Positions 1-5,940 are shown, numbered from the stretch's first letter. The stretch is DNA of 8,005 nt from an uncultured Ruminococcus sp. (GCA_946183385.1 CAMHBN010000076.1:1-8005), one strand, 5' to 3'. Translations and numbers: made by a program. Notes: generated by a model from the letters alone, not told the origin.

Positions 1-2
1 TC

Positions 3-530
3 AACAATGTGCAGACGGCTTACGATGAGTATGTTGAGGCACAGACGACTACCCTTGCTCAGCCTACTGTTGAAGAGGAGACTACGACCACTACCGTTGA
101 GACTACTACAGAGTCTGCCGAGTCCACTACGACAACAACAGACAAGTTCGACGGCGAGAATATTATTCAGAGGAACACAACAACTACGGCTTCCGCGAAC
201 AGCTCTGACAATACGGAGACAACGACGGCAGATACCGAGGACGCAGAGTACAAGTTCAAGGAGTTCGTATTCAATGAGCTTACTCTTGGCAAGGCTACTG
301 TTTATGACTACGACGAAAGCACTATCTATGTCGTTATCCGCGGCGACCTTCACGAGCGTATGACCGAGGACGACTACTGGAGCGAGGATTATATCAGCTA
401 TCTCCAGTCATTGAGATATTCCGGAGATTTCAAGGACTACCTCGAAGAAAAGGCAGAAGCGCTCTCGCTTGATAAGAACAAGTCGGCGTACAGACGTTAT
501 GCACCGTTCAAGCTCAAGCTTGAAAGCTGA
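3..530 (+). CDS. 3' end of a Thr-rich protein of unknown function (5' partial)
   Basis: The reading frame is open from the window edge to TGA at 528-530, giving 175 visible residues. The true start lies upstream, and the in-frame GTG at 9 has no ribosome binding site. Two parts are visible. The first ~75 residues are a low-complexity linker rich in Thr and Glu with several runs of four or five Thr. The rest is a charged, probably globular C-terminal region with mixed strand and helix character (KFKEFVFNEL, IYVVIRGDL, then a Tyr/Asp-rich helix) ending in a basic tail. Thr-rich linkers like this join domains in ruminococcal envelope and secreted proteins, so an extracellular or membrane-anchored protein is likely, but no signal peptide or membrane segment lies in the visible part. 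I do not recognise the C-terminal domain. The gene ends at a strong shared terminator. Confidence 0.8.
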   Translation, partial: NNVQTAYDEYVEAQTTTLAQPTVEEETTTTTVETTTESAESTTTTTDKFDGENIIQRNTTTTASANSSDNTETTTADTEDAEYKFKEFVFNELTLGKATVYDYDESTIYVVIRGDLHERMTEDDYWSEDYISYLQSLRYSGDFKDYLEEKAEALSLDKNKSAYRRYAPFKLKLES

Positions 531-545
531 TTCAAAGTAAAGAAA

Positions 546-580
546 AACCGCAGGTCACAATGACCTGCGGTTACTTTTTT
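546..580. terminator. Bidirectional Rho-independent terminator
   Basis: A perfect 12-bp stem (546-557 with 561-572) closes a 3-nt loop. It is followed on the + strand by a T-run at 575-580 and preceded by an A-rich stretch at 537-547, which is a T-rich tail when read from the - strand. It lies between two convergent genes and can end both: the Thr-rich gene (stop at 530) and the DUF1292 gene, whose stop codon at 579-581 overlaps the T-run. Confidence 0.92.
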
Positions 581-881
581 ATTCAAATTCGTATTCGCCC
601 TCGTAATTTTTCTTGAATTCTTCATATACTGCCGTTGCAAGAGCTTCATCTTCAACAGCTATGAACTCCTCGGAGTCCTCATCATCGCCCTCGATGACCT
701 CAATAATGACTAAATCCTCGTCTTCTTCATCAAAGGGGATAGCCACAAGGAAAATGCGCTCCGAATACTCTACAGAGCCGATTATCTCGAAAGAGACATC
801 ATTGCCGTCGTCATCGGTGAGGGTTATATAGTTCTCATCGTCTTCGAGTTCCTCGTTGTTATTTTCAATAATATCGCTCAT
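579..881 (-). CDS. DUF1292 family acidic protein (YrzB-like)
   Basis: This 100-aa protein matches the DUF1292 pattern: an ITLTDDDGNDVSFEIIG opening (residues ~19-35), a strand-rich core (ERIFLVAIPFDEEDEDLVIIEV), and a C-terminal EEF helix region. More than a third of residues are Asp or Glu, with only about three Lys/Arg, so it is strongly acidic and presumably cytosolic. Family members of this size occur widely in Firmicutes (B. subtilis YrzB) and have no established biochemical function. The ATG at 879-881 is supported by GGAGG (889-893 on the - strand) with 7-nt spacing. It is monocistronic: it has its own promoter (913-940) and a terminator overlapping its stop codon. The recombinase gene lies upstream on the same strand but a separate promoter intervenes. 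Family assignment is by remembered motif. Confidence 0.88.
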   Translation of the reverse strand: MSDIIENNNEELEDDENYITLTDDDGNDVSFEIIGSVEYSERIFLVAIPFDEEDEDLVIIEVIEGDDEDSEEFIAVEDEALATAVYEEFKKNYEGEYEFE

Positions 882-912
882 AGTATGACCTCCAAACGTT
901 TATGATAATATT

Positions 913-940
913 ATTATACTGATTTTGCGTGATTTGTCAA
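913..940 (-). promoter_or_regulatory. Sigma-A promoter of the DUF1292 gene
   Basis: Reading the - strand, TTGACA (935-940) and TATAAT (913-918) are separated by 16 bp, so both hexamers are perfect consensus. The predicted transcription start is near 906, leaving a leader of about 25 nt that contains the GGAGG ribosome binding site. A 10-bp AT-only palindrome (905-914) covers the predicted start site and may be chance in such AT-rich DNA. Confidence 0.88.
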
Positions 941-977
941 TGGCTGTCCGAGGCAGGCGAGGGGAGAGGGGAGTCCC

Positions 978-1967
978 CTATTTTTTGCGGCTCTTGTCGG
1001 ACTTCACATTTGCAAGCGGGTTGCTCTCGACTGCACTTCTTACATTGTCGTCGCTGAGGTGGGTGTATATCTCCGTTGTGGAAACGCTCGCGTGTCCGAG
1101 GAGCTCCTTCAGCGTCAGAACATCGGCATCGCCATACTGGTACATCAGCGTTGCGGCGGTGTGACGGAGTTTGTGCGTGGTTATGCCTTTGCCGTCAAGT
1201 CCCGCTTCTTTCAGCGAGTTTTCAACAATCTGCTGTACACGGCGCTTTGAGATGCGCTTGTTCTGATTGCTTATAAAGAGCGCAGGTTCGGCTTCGGCTT
1301 TCTTGTTGGCTGACCTGTCCTCAAGATAGCTGTTCAGAGCTTCAATGCACGCTGAATTGAGGTAGACCATGCGCTCCTTGTTGCCCTTACCGTAGACTTT
1401 CAGCCGCTTTTCGGTGAAGTCGATATCCCTGACATCTATGCCAACAAGCTCGCTGAGTCGCATTCCGCAGTTGAGAAACAGCGTAAGTATGCAGTAGTCA
1501 CGCTTGGAATCCGTACTGTCAGCGGAAGAGAGCAGCCTCAGACTGTCGTTGAGCGAAAGGAATTTCGGCAGAGCCTGCTTGGGGACGGGGACTTCGATAT
1601 CCTTTGTCGGGTCTTCGGGAAGAATGTGCGTGGACTTGGTAAGATACTTGAAAAAGCTTCGCAAAGCCGAAAGCTTGCGGTATCGGGCTTTGTCGGCGTT
1701 GTGGCGCTCATCGGCTGTATAGAAAATGAAATTGTATATGTCCGTAAGCGTTATCTTCTTCAAATCGTCAGTTGTCATTCCTGAAATATCAACATCTTCA
1801 ATGTTTTCAACATTGTCGTTTTTGAGGTTGTAATAGTATTTCAGAAACAGCCTTGTGTCGAGGTAATATTCCTGTATCGTGCGCTCAGAGAGCATTTTCA
1901 CGACCTTGATATGTACAAGGTAATCGTTCAGGAATTCGGGATTGTCGCTATTGTTATAATTTTTCAT
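978..1967 (-). CDS. Tyrosine recombinase, XerC/XerD type
   Basis: This 329-aa site-specific recombinase has an N-terminal SAM-like core-binding domain (residues ~11-110, LNDYLVHIKVVKMLSERTIQEYYLDTRLFLKYY) and a C-terminal catalytic domain (~130-315). All six catalytic residues are visible: R170 (GMRLSEL), K194 (GKGNKER), H265 and R268 (THKLRH), H292 (LLGHASVSTTEIYTH) and nucleophile Y301. Their spacing matches E. coli XerD closely, with R to Y 131 residues apart. It is a little longer than typical Xer proteins (~300 aa), mainly from extra residues in the N-terminal domain and a basic tail. The ATG has an AGAGGA site 4-5 nt upstream and overlaps the NUDIX gene stop (ATGA, 1964-1967), so translation is probably coupled. 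It could be the chromosomal dimer-resolution enzyme or a recombinase for another site. No clear dif-like site is seen, and the sequence does not separate XerC from XerD. Confidence 0.93.
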   Translation of the reverse strand: MKNYNNSDNPEFLNDYLVHIKVVKMLSERTIQEYYLDTRLFLKYYYNLKNDNVENIEDVDISGMTTDDLKKITLTDIYNFIFYTADERHNADKARYRKLSALRSFFKYLTKSTHILPEDPTKDIEVPVPKQALPKFLSLNDSLRLLSSADSTDSKRDYCILTLFLNCGMRLSELVGIDVRDIDFTEKRLKVYGKGNKERMVYLNSACIEALNSYLEDRSANKKAEAEPALFISNQNKRISKRRVQQIVENSLKEAGLDGKGITTHKLRHTAATLMYQYGDADVLTLKELLGHASVSTTEIYTHLSDDNVRSAVESNPLANVKSDKSRKK

Positions 1968-2479
1968 AAAATCCTCTTATCAAGTAAGTATTCGAGCACA
2001 AGAGCTTCGCGCTCGATGAGCATAGCATCGTAGCCGCCGTGGTCATGTGTGCGGTTGACCTCGATGGCTTTATGCGGTTCCACATATTCGAGCCTGAAAC
2101 CTTCCTCGGATTCATATTCATCAAGTGACTGCTCACCGACAGCTTCATCGACAGAGCAAATATAATAGAAGTTTTCCTGCTCGAATATCTCGTTTGCGTT
2201 TACAAGGCTCCGCTGCACGCGCAGGACTGAACCGAGCTCCGTGACAGATTCCGGTTTGATGTGCAGTCCGATTTCTTCGCTGACCTCACGTATCAGCGTC
2301 TGAATGTGTGATTCGTTATTCTCGATACCGCCGCCGGCAAATTTGTAGTAGTCGTACTTGGCGCTGTAGACCATAGCTACCTTTGAATCCCTCGTAATAA
2401 CGGCTCTCACGGACGGGCGCCTGAACCTTGGCATAGCTTCGTCGTAATCCTTCAGGTCTATAGTAATTATTCGTTCCAT
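1964..2479 (-). CDS. NUDIX hydrolase
   Basis: This protein has a complete NUDIX box, G-x5-E-x7-REV-x-EE-x-GL, with REVSEEIGL at its end (residues ~50-72 counted from the start used here). The motif binds Mg2+ and hydrolyses a nucleoside diphosphate linked to another group. The preceding KYDYYKFAGGG strand is the normal lead-in to the box. Flanking sequence (PSVRAVITRDSKVAMVYS) fits the fold's first strands. Substrate cannot be predicted. I chose the ATG at 2479 (171 aa, MERIITIDL), because AGAGGA at 2487-2492 lies 7 nt upstream. An upstream in-frame ATG at 2503 (179 aa) has no recognisable binding site and abuts the inverted repeat. It is the first gene of a two-gene operon with the Xer recombinase, which it overlaps by 4 nt. 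Confidence 0.9.
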   Translation of the reverse strand: MERIITIDLKDYDEAMPRFRRPSVRAVITRDSKVAMVYSAKYDYYKFAGGGIENNESHIQTLIREVSEEIGLHIKPESVTELGSVLRVQRSLVNANEIFEQENFYYICSVDEAVGEQSLDEYESEEGFRLEYVEPHKAIEVNRTHDHGGYDAMLIEREALVLEYLLDKRIL

Positions 2480-2503
2480 ATTTGCATCCTCTGTAATCTC
2501 CAT

Positions 2504-2539
2504 TAAATTTGCACCAAACTTTGATTTGGTGCAACTTTA
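2504..2539. repeat. 36-bp inverted repeat in the NUDIX-recombinase leader
   Basis: Arms at 2504-2518 and 2525-2539 are complementary at 14 of 15 positions, including a perfect 10-bp inner arm (TTGCACCAAA / TTTGGTGCAA), around a 6-bp centre CTTTGA. It lies between the predicted - strand promoter (2561-2589; start near 2554) and the chosen NUDIX start at 2479, so it falls in the 5' untranslated RNA. It could be a dimeric repressor operator, a leader hairpin, or a recombinase core site, since arms plus a 6-bp centre resemble Xer site geometry. No T-run follows on the transcribed strand, so it is not an ordinary terminator. Confidence 0.85.
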
Positions 2540-2560
2540 TCCGTCGCTTTCTATAGTATC

Positions 2561-2589
2561 ATTCTATCATTTTTTTCTGTATAATGCAA
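2561..2589 (-). promoter_or_regulatory. Probable promoter of the NUDIX-recombinase operon
   Basis: On the - strand, TTGCAT (2584-2589) and TAGAAT (2561-2566) are separated by exactly 17 bp, each one or two changes from consensus. The predicted start is near 2554, giving a leader of about 75 nt to the NUDIX ATG at 2479 that includes the 36-bp inverted repeat. It is divergent from the aroA promoter. Confidence 0.65.
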
Positions 2590-2669
2590 GTGCTTATCCT
2601 GTATCGTATCGTGAAGTTTTGATATGTTGTCATCGGGCTTTGGTTTTAACGAGAATTTGCGCACATTCC

Positions 2670-2698
2670 TTGACAAAGTCCGTTTAATATGATATAAT
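2670..2698 (+). promoter_or_regulatory. Sigma-A promoter of the aroA operon
   Basis: TTGACA (2670-2675), a 17-bp spacer and TATAAT (2693-2698) form a perfect consensus promoter. The start would be near 2705. It is the only convincing + strand promoter before aroA, and no others were found within the six-gene unit that follows. Confidence 0.9.
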
Positions 2699-2704
2699 TA
2701 AATG

Positions 2705-2923
2705 AAGTATTGCTGTATTTTTTTTGTATTCAAATCGTCTGTTTCTGCGCCTGATATGTGCGAATTACAGACCGTTGCTTTATATGGATGAGCAGTGTTT
2801 TTATGTGAAAGGCGGAATCTGTTGTGAAATCATACCATAAACTGACAATTATATCTCTTAATATCGTTTTATCACATTATTCTGCCTTTATGGTCGGAAA
2901 ATCCTGATTTGTGGGGGTATGCT
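2705..2923 (+). promoter_or_regulatory. Long aroA operon leader with a possible structured element
   Basis: About 220 nt separate the predicted transcription start from the aroA ATG, with no convincing gene. The part near aroA can fold: 2808-2818 pairs with 2879-2889 (11 bp including one G-U), and TGTGA at 2823-2827 pairs with TCACA at 2872-2876 inside it. The helix ends about 22 nt before the aroA ribosome binding site. I see no T-box sequence (no AGGGTGG-type motif), no terminator T-run after the helix, and no riboswitch class I recognise. Two tiny ORFs (from 2702 and 2784) lack ribosome binding sites. Regulation through this leader is a guess from its length and pairing. Confidence 0.4.
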
Positions 2924-4150
2924 ATGGATATTCGTATAAGTCCCTCAAAGCTCGCGGGCAGCGTTGATATTCCCGCTTCAAAGAGCTGTGCTCACCGCGC
3001 TCTTATTTGTGCTGCACTTGCTGATGGAGTTTCGCATATCAGCGGAGTTACCTTTTCCAAGGATATTGAAGCTACAATTAATGCTATGACTGCTCTCGGT
3101 GCGTCGTTTGAAGTTGATGGTACTGATATAACTGTGCACGGCATCTCCGAGTCCCCTGCCAATGCCGATATTGACTGCAATGAGAGCGGTTCCACACTTC
3201 GATTCGTGATTCCGATCGCCGCAGCTCTCGGAGTTGATTCTGTTTTTCACGGCAGAGGCAGGCTCCCCGAGCGTCCTATCGACATCTACAAGCGCGAACT
3301 CAGCAAGAATGGCGTGCGCTTTGTTACCGAGACTATGCCTTATGAGATATGCGGCAGGCTCACAGGCGGCAGATTTGAAGTCGAGGGCAATGTATCCTCA
3401 CAGTTTATCACGGGACTGCTCTTTGCTCTTCCGCTGTGTGAGGGCGATTCCGAAATTGTTCTCACATCTCATCTTGAATCACGTCCCTACGTGGATATAA
3501 CTCTCGATATACTCAGGCGATTCGGCATTGTTATAAACGAGACTGAGAACGGCTTCACTGTCAAGGGCAGACAGAAATATGTCCCGCATGACGAAAAGGT
3601 CGAGGGAGACTATTCGCAGGCTGCGTTTTTCTATGTCGCGAATGCTATTGGCTCGGCTGTCAACATCAATAATCTTGTATCTGACAGCGTTCAGGGCGAT
3701 AAGAAAATAGAAGACATTATTATAAAATCAACGAAAAATGCTGAAATCATCGGATTTAACGAGGACTGCTCGGATATTCCCGACCTTGTTCCGATTCTTT
3801 CAGTGCTCGGAGCTTACGGCAAGCAGAAGTCTGTCATATACAACGCTGAGAGGCTTCGTATCAAGGAGAGCGACCGTCTTGCTGCGTGTGCTGATATGCT
3901 CGGACGGCTCGGCGGAAACGTCACAGTGACCTCAGACGGTCTTATCATAGAGCCGAACGGAAGACTGCACGGCGGCGAGGTCAACAGCTTCGGCGACCAC
4001 AGAATCGTTATGGCGGCGGCTATAGCGGCTCTCGGAGCTACGGGCGACGTCATTATCCGCGGTGCGGAGGCGGCTGAAAAATCCTATCCCGACTTCTTCA
4101 GAGATTACACTTTACTTGGAGGTATTGCAAATGTCATCGATCTGGAATAA
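2924..4150 (+). CDS. aroA: 3-phosphoshikimate 1-carboxyvinyltransferase (EPSP synthase)
   Basis: The product transfers the enolpyruvyl group of PEP to shikimate-3-phosphate, the sixth step of the shikimate pathway, in the cytosol. It is 408 aa, slightly short for the family (~420-430). Visible conserved sites are ASKSCAHRA (K20, S21, R25), ESGSTLRF (~87-94), LPERPID (R117), VSSQF (158-161, Ser-Ser-Gln), SRPYVD (186-191), EGDYSQAAF (227-235), IPDLVP with catalytic D287, LRIKESDR with K314 and E315, FGDHRIVM (D358, H359, R360) and KSYPDFF (K386). All substrate-binding and catalytic residues I can check are present, so it should be active. The ATG at 2924 follows a G-rich site (GGGGG, 2912-2916) by 7 nt; an in-frame TTG at 2909 is less likely. 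It is first in a six-gene unit and overlaps the aroC homologue by 20 nt. Confidence 0.97.
   Translation: MDIRISPSKLAGSVDIPASKSCAHRALICAALADGVSHISGVTFSKDIEATINAMTALGASFEVDGTDITVHGISESPANADIDCNESGSTLRFVIPIAAALGVDSVFHGRGRLPERPIDIYKRELSKNGVRFVTETMPYEICGRLTGGRFEVEGNVSSQFITGLLFALPLCEGDSEIVLTSHLESRPYVDITLDILRRFGIVINETENGFTVKGRQKYVPHDEKVEGDYSQAAFFYVANAIGSAVNINNLVSDSVQGDKKIEDIIIKSTKNAEIIGFNEDCSDIPDLVPILSVLGAYGKQKSVIYNAERLRIKESDRLAACADMLGRLGGNVTVTSDGLIIEPNGRLHGGEVNSFGDHRIVMAAAIAALGATGDVIIRGAEAAEKSYPDFFRDYTLLGGIANVIDLE
4118..4122 (+). promoter_or_regulatory. Ribosome binding site that fixes the aroC start
   Basis: GGAGG lies inside the 3' end of aroA, 8 nt before the ATG at 4131. It decides for the 348-aa start over an in-frame ATG at 4062, which would add 23 residues encoded over conserved aroA sequence in another frame and matches no chorismate synthase N-terminus. 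Confidence 0.9.
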
Positions 4151-5177
4151 CAGGATCTCCATATCATTCTTCGGCGAAGCCGAGGGTGCTGCTATAGGTG
4201 TAACGATAGACGGTCTGCCTGCGGGCGAGTTCATTGACTCTGACGAGATACGCCGCTATATGGACAGGAGAACGCCCAATTCCTACAAGGACGAGAATAC
4301 GCGCAGAACTCCCCTCCCCCGTATTATGTCGGGCGTTTCGGGCGACCGTACTTCCGGCGGTCCGCTGTGTGCATTTATCCAGAATGTTGACAGGCGTCCA
4401 CGTGAGGAGCGCAGGAATGAGCTCTCAGCCAATACTCGCGTGGGAAATGCAGATTATACGGGAGCTGTACGCTTCCGCGGCTACAATGATGTTATGGACA
4501 GGAGCTCGCGCGCCGAAAAGCTGACTGCTCCGCTCTGCTTCGCGGGTGCTGTTTGCGCTCAGATACTGGAGCGCCGCGGTATCTTCACGGGAGCTCACAT
4601 TGCGCAGATACACAACATCAAGGACAACCCCTATGACAGGGTCAAGCTCGACCGCGACGCCGTCGTAAGCGTGAGATATAAGGACTTTCCCGTAATCAAC
4701 GACCGCAAGGGCTGGCTTATGCTCGAGGACATTGCAAAAGCTAAGGAAGCAGGCGAATCTCTCGGCGGTATTATCGAATGCGCCGCTGTGAATGTCCCCG
4801 CGGGCGTTGGCTCGCCGATATTCGACGGCCTCGAGAACAACATCGCTCAACTCATTTTCGGTATCCCGTCTGTTAAGGGCCTCGAATTCGGAGCGGGCTT
4901 CAGTACGGCGAAAATGGTGGGAAGTCAGAGCAGCGATGATTTCTACGTTGACGAGCATGGTCGTATGCTGACACGCACCAATAATCACGGCGGTATCCTC
5001 GGAGGTATTTCCTCGGGTATGCCGATAACCCTGAACGTAGCCTTCAAGCCCGTTCAGAACGAAGGCAGCGGCGGTCTCGGCGATACCTGTATCGTTCCCA
5101 AGGTCGTTCCGTGTGTGGAAGCCGCTGTGAATATAGCACTTCTCTCGAATATGCTCGATTACCCGAGCTTCTGTTGA
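4131..5177 (+). CDS. aroC: Chorismate synthase homologue with a lost active site
   Basis: The 348-aa product is clearly of the chorismate synthase family (EPSP to chorismate, FMN-dependent). Scaffold motifs remain: AIGVTIDGLPAG (21-32), SGVSGDRTSGGPL (67-79), LTAPLCFAGAVC (131-142), NVPAGVGSPIFD (221-232), GLEFGAGF (250-257), NNHGGILGGISSGMP (284-298) and CIVPKVVPCVEA (320-331). The catalytic signatures are altered. FGESHG is FGEAEG (His to E18). RPGHADY is RVGNADY (His to N106). The segment normally RGGGHFSGR is MDRSSRAEK (122-130). GRHDPC is GLGDTC (315-320). The stretch between KPT and GRHD is about 20 residues short. The frame is open and unbroken, with normal codon use and a good binding site, so it is not an obvious pseudogene. 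As written it is unlikely to make chorismate by the known mechanism. It may be a pseudoenzyme, a regulator or a new activity. The family call is firm; the function is not. Confidence 0.88.
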   Translation: MSSIWNNRISISFFGEAEGAAIGVTIDGLPAGEFIDSDEIRRYMDRRTPNSYKDENTRRTPLPRIMSGVSGDRTSGGPLCAFIQNVDRRPREERRNELSANTRVGNADYTGAVRFRGYNDVMDRSSRAEKLTAPLCFAGAVCAQILERRGIFTGAHIAQIHNIKDNPYDRVKLDRDAVVSVRYKDFPVINDRKGWLMLEDIAKAKEAGESLGGIIECAAVNVPAGVGSPIFDGLENNIAQLIFGIPSVKGLEFGAGFSTAKMVGSQSSDDFYVDEHGRMLTRTNNHGGILGGISSGMPITLNVAFKPVQNEGSGGLGDTCIVPKVVPCVEAAVNIALLSNMLDYPSFC

Positions 5178-5186
5178 GGTGATACA

Positions 5187-5780
5187 ATGCACGACGAAAA
5201 CATTTTCAAAATGTCGGAAATGGCTGACACCGAGATAAAGGACGTTCCTACGCTGAATATCCTTATCTGCTATCTGCTCTACAAGATAGGCAAGCCTGTC
5301 AGCGTCGAGCACCTGTACGATATCATCATCAATACGGGTGTGATAAACTACTTCTACTATCAGGACTCTATCGACTATCTGCTCACCAACGGGCTCATTA
5401 CCGAGGAGCAGGACGACAAGGGAGTTAGCTGCTATGTGCTCCAGCCGAAGGGAACTGTCTGCGCCAAGGAGCTCAAGACCTTTGCTCCCAAGGCTTACCG
5501 TGACAAGCTCGTGCTCGCGGCTCTGCGATATTTCGCAAGGCTCAAATATGAGCAGGAGATAAAAATAGAGTACATCGAGCTCGATAACGGAGTATATACG
5601 CATATACGCTGTCTCGACGTGAAAAACGACCTCATGGACCTCAAGCTTTTTGCTCCCGATATGGGACAGGCTAAGCTTATCGGTGAAAAGGTAATGCTCA
5701 ATCCCGCGGGCTTCTACGGCAAGGTCATCGAGCTCGCGCTCTCCAACGAGGAGGACCCTTATGACCTCACAGACAATTAA
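5187..5780 (+). CDS. DUF4364 family protein, winged-helix-like
   Basis: This 197-aa protein matches the DUF4364 family of Clostridia. Its N-terminal half (residues ~22-90) reads as a winged-helix fold: LNILICYLLYKIGKPVSVEHLYDIII, then YFYYQDSIDYLLTNGLITEEQ as the likely recognition helix and wing, then a strand pair with YVLQPKG. The C-terminal half (~95-190) is an alpha/beta region with an IKIEYIELDNGVYTHIRC strand pair. The fold suggests DNA binding or a protein interaction role, but no family member has a function I can name. The ATG is supported by GAGGTG (5176-5181), which overlaps the aroC stop codon, with a 9-nt gap between genes. Position after aroA-aroC makes a local regulator possible, though this is inference. 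No signal peptide or membrane segment is seen. Confidence 0.85.
   Translation: MHDENIFKMSEMADTEIKDVPTLNILICYLLYKIGKPVSVEHLYDIIINTGVINYFYYQDSIDYLLTNGLITEEQDDKGVSCYVLQPKGTVCAKELKTFAPKAYRDKLVLAALRYFARLKYEQEIKIEYIELDNGVYTHIRCLDVKNDLMDLKLFAPDMGQAKLIGEKVMLNPAGFYGKVIELALSNEEDPYDLTDN
5748..5754 (+). promoter_or_regulatory. Ribosome binding site of the small membrane protein
   Basis: GAGGAGG ends 6 nt before the ATG at 5761, inside the end of the DUF4364 gene. It is among the strongest binding sites in the window and is the main evidence that the 59-codon frame is translated. Confidence 0.85.
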
Positions 5781-5940
5781 CGCGCTCAGTGGCTCTCCCC
5801 TGCCGACGTGGCTCGTGGTACTGCTGTGTGTGGTGATATTTGTAGCTGTATCGGCGTTAACGGGTTATCTGACATACAAGTACCGCGTAAACAGGTTTAA
5901 AGGAGTGCAGGACACCGATGAGAACAGATCCGATAAATAG
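5761..5940 (+). CDS. Small single-pass membrane protein, 59 aa
   Basis: An open frame of 59 codons runs from ATG at 5761 to TAG at 5938-5940. It has a strong GAGGAGG site 6 nt upstream, overlaps the DUF4364 gene by 20 nt, and overlaps the next gene by 23 nt. The protein has a short polar N-terminus (MTSQTINALSGSPLPT), one hydrophobic segment from about residue 17 to 37 (WLVVLLCVVIFVAVSALTGYL), then a basic stretch (YKYRVNRFK) and an acidic tail. By the positive-inside rule the C-terminus should be cytoplasmic. One Cys (C23) lies in the membrane. I recognise no family. It lies between a winged-helix protein and an unknown protein, in a unit that ends with a secreted protein, so a membrane role linked to them is possible but unproven. 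It is short enough to be missed by default gene callers. Confidence 0.8.
   Translation: MTSQTINALSGSPLPTWLVVLLCVVIFVAVSALTGYLTYKYRVNRFKGVQDTDENRSDK

Noticed and set aside
7..363. Arg/Leu-rich 118-codon + strand frame
   Set aside because: It is an out-of-frame reading of the Thr-rich linker; the Arg/Leu/Ser bias is an artefact of ACN codons read in another frame.
900..925. dif-like recombination site near the AT-rich palindrome
   Set aside because: It has no match to conserved XerC or XerD arm sequences; the AT-richness is explained by the promoter -10 region.
967..987. Terminator-like AGGGG-AGT-CCCCT hairpin followed by six T on the + strand
   Set aside because: The T-run encodes the Lys tail of the recombinase, the stem is only 5 bp, and no + strand gene ends there.
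2509..2534. NtrC-type operator reading of the GCACC...GGTGC inverted repeat
   Set aside because: The gap between the half-sites is too long for the NtrC consensus, and NtrC/sigma-54 systems are not expected here.
2655..2765. Imperfect inverted pair AATTTGCGCACAT / ATGTGCGAATT flanking the aroA promoter
   Set aside because: The arms differ in length, are 90 nt apart, and straddle the promoter; too weak to call an operator or helix.
2702..2791. Possible 29-codon leader peptide before aroA
   Set aside because: Its ATG lies at or before the predicted transcription start, and there is no ribosome binding site.
2784..2840. Possible 18-codon leader peptide with Phe and Tyr codons before aroA
   Set aside because: There is no ribosome binding site, no run of regulatory codons, and no downstream attenuator.
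4425..5603. 392-codon open frame on the - strand across aroC and the DUF4364 gene
   Set aside because: It is antisense to two conserved, well-initiated genes, has no ribosome binding site before its ATG, and its product resembles no family. It reflects codon bias of the + strand genes.
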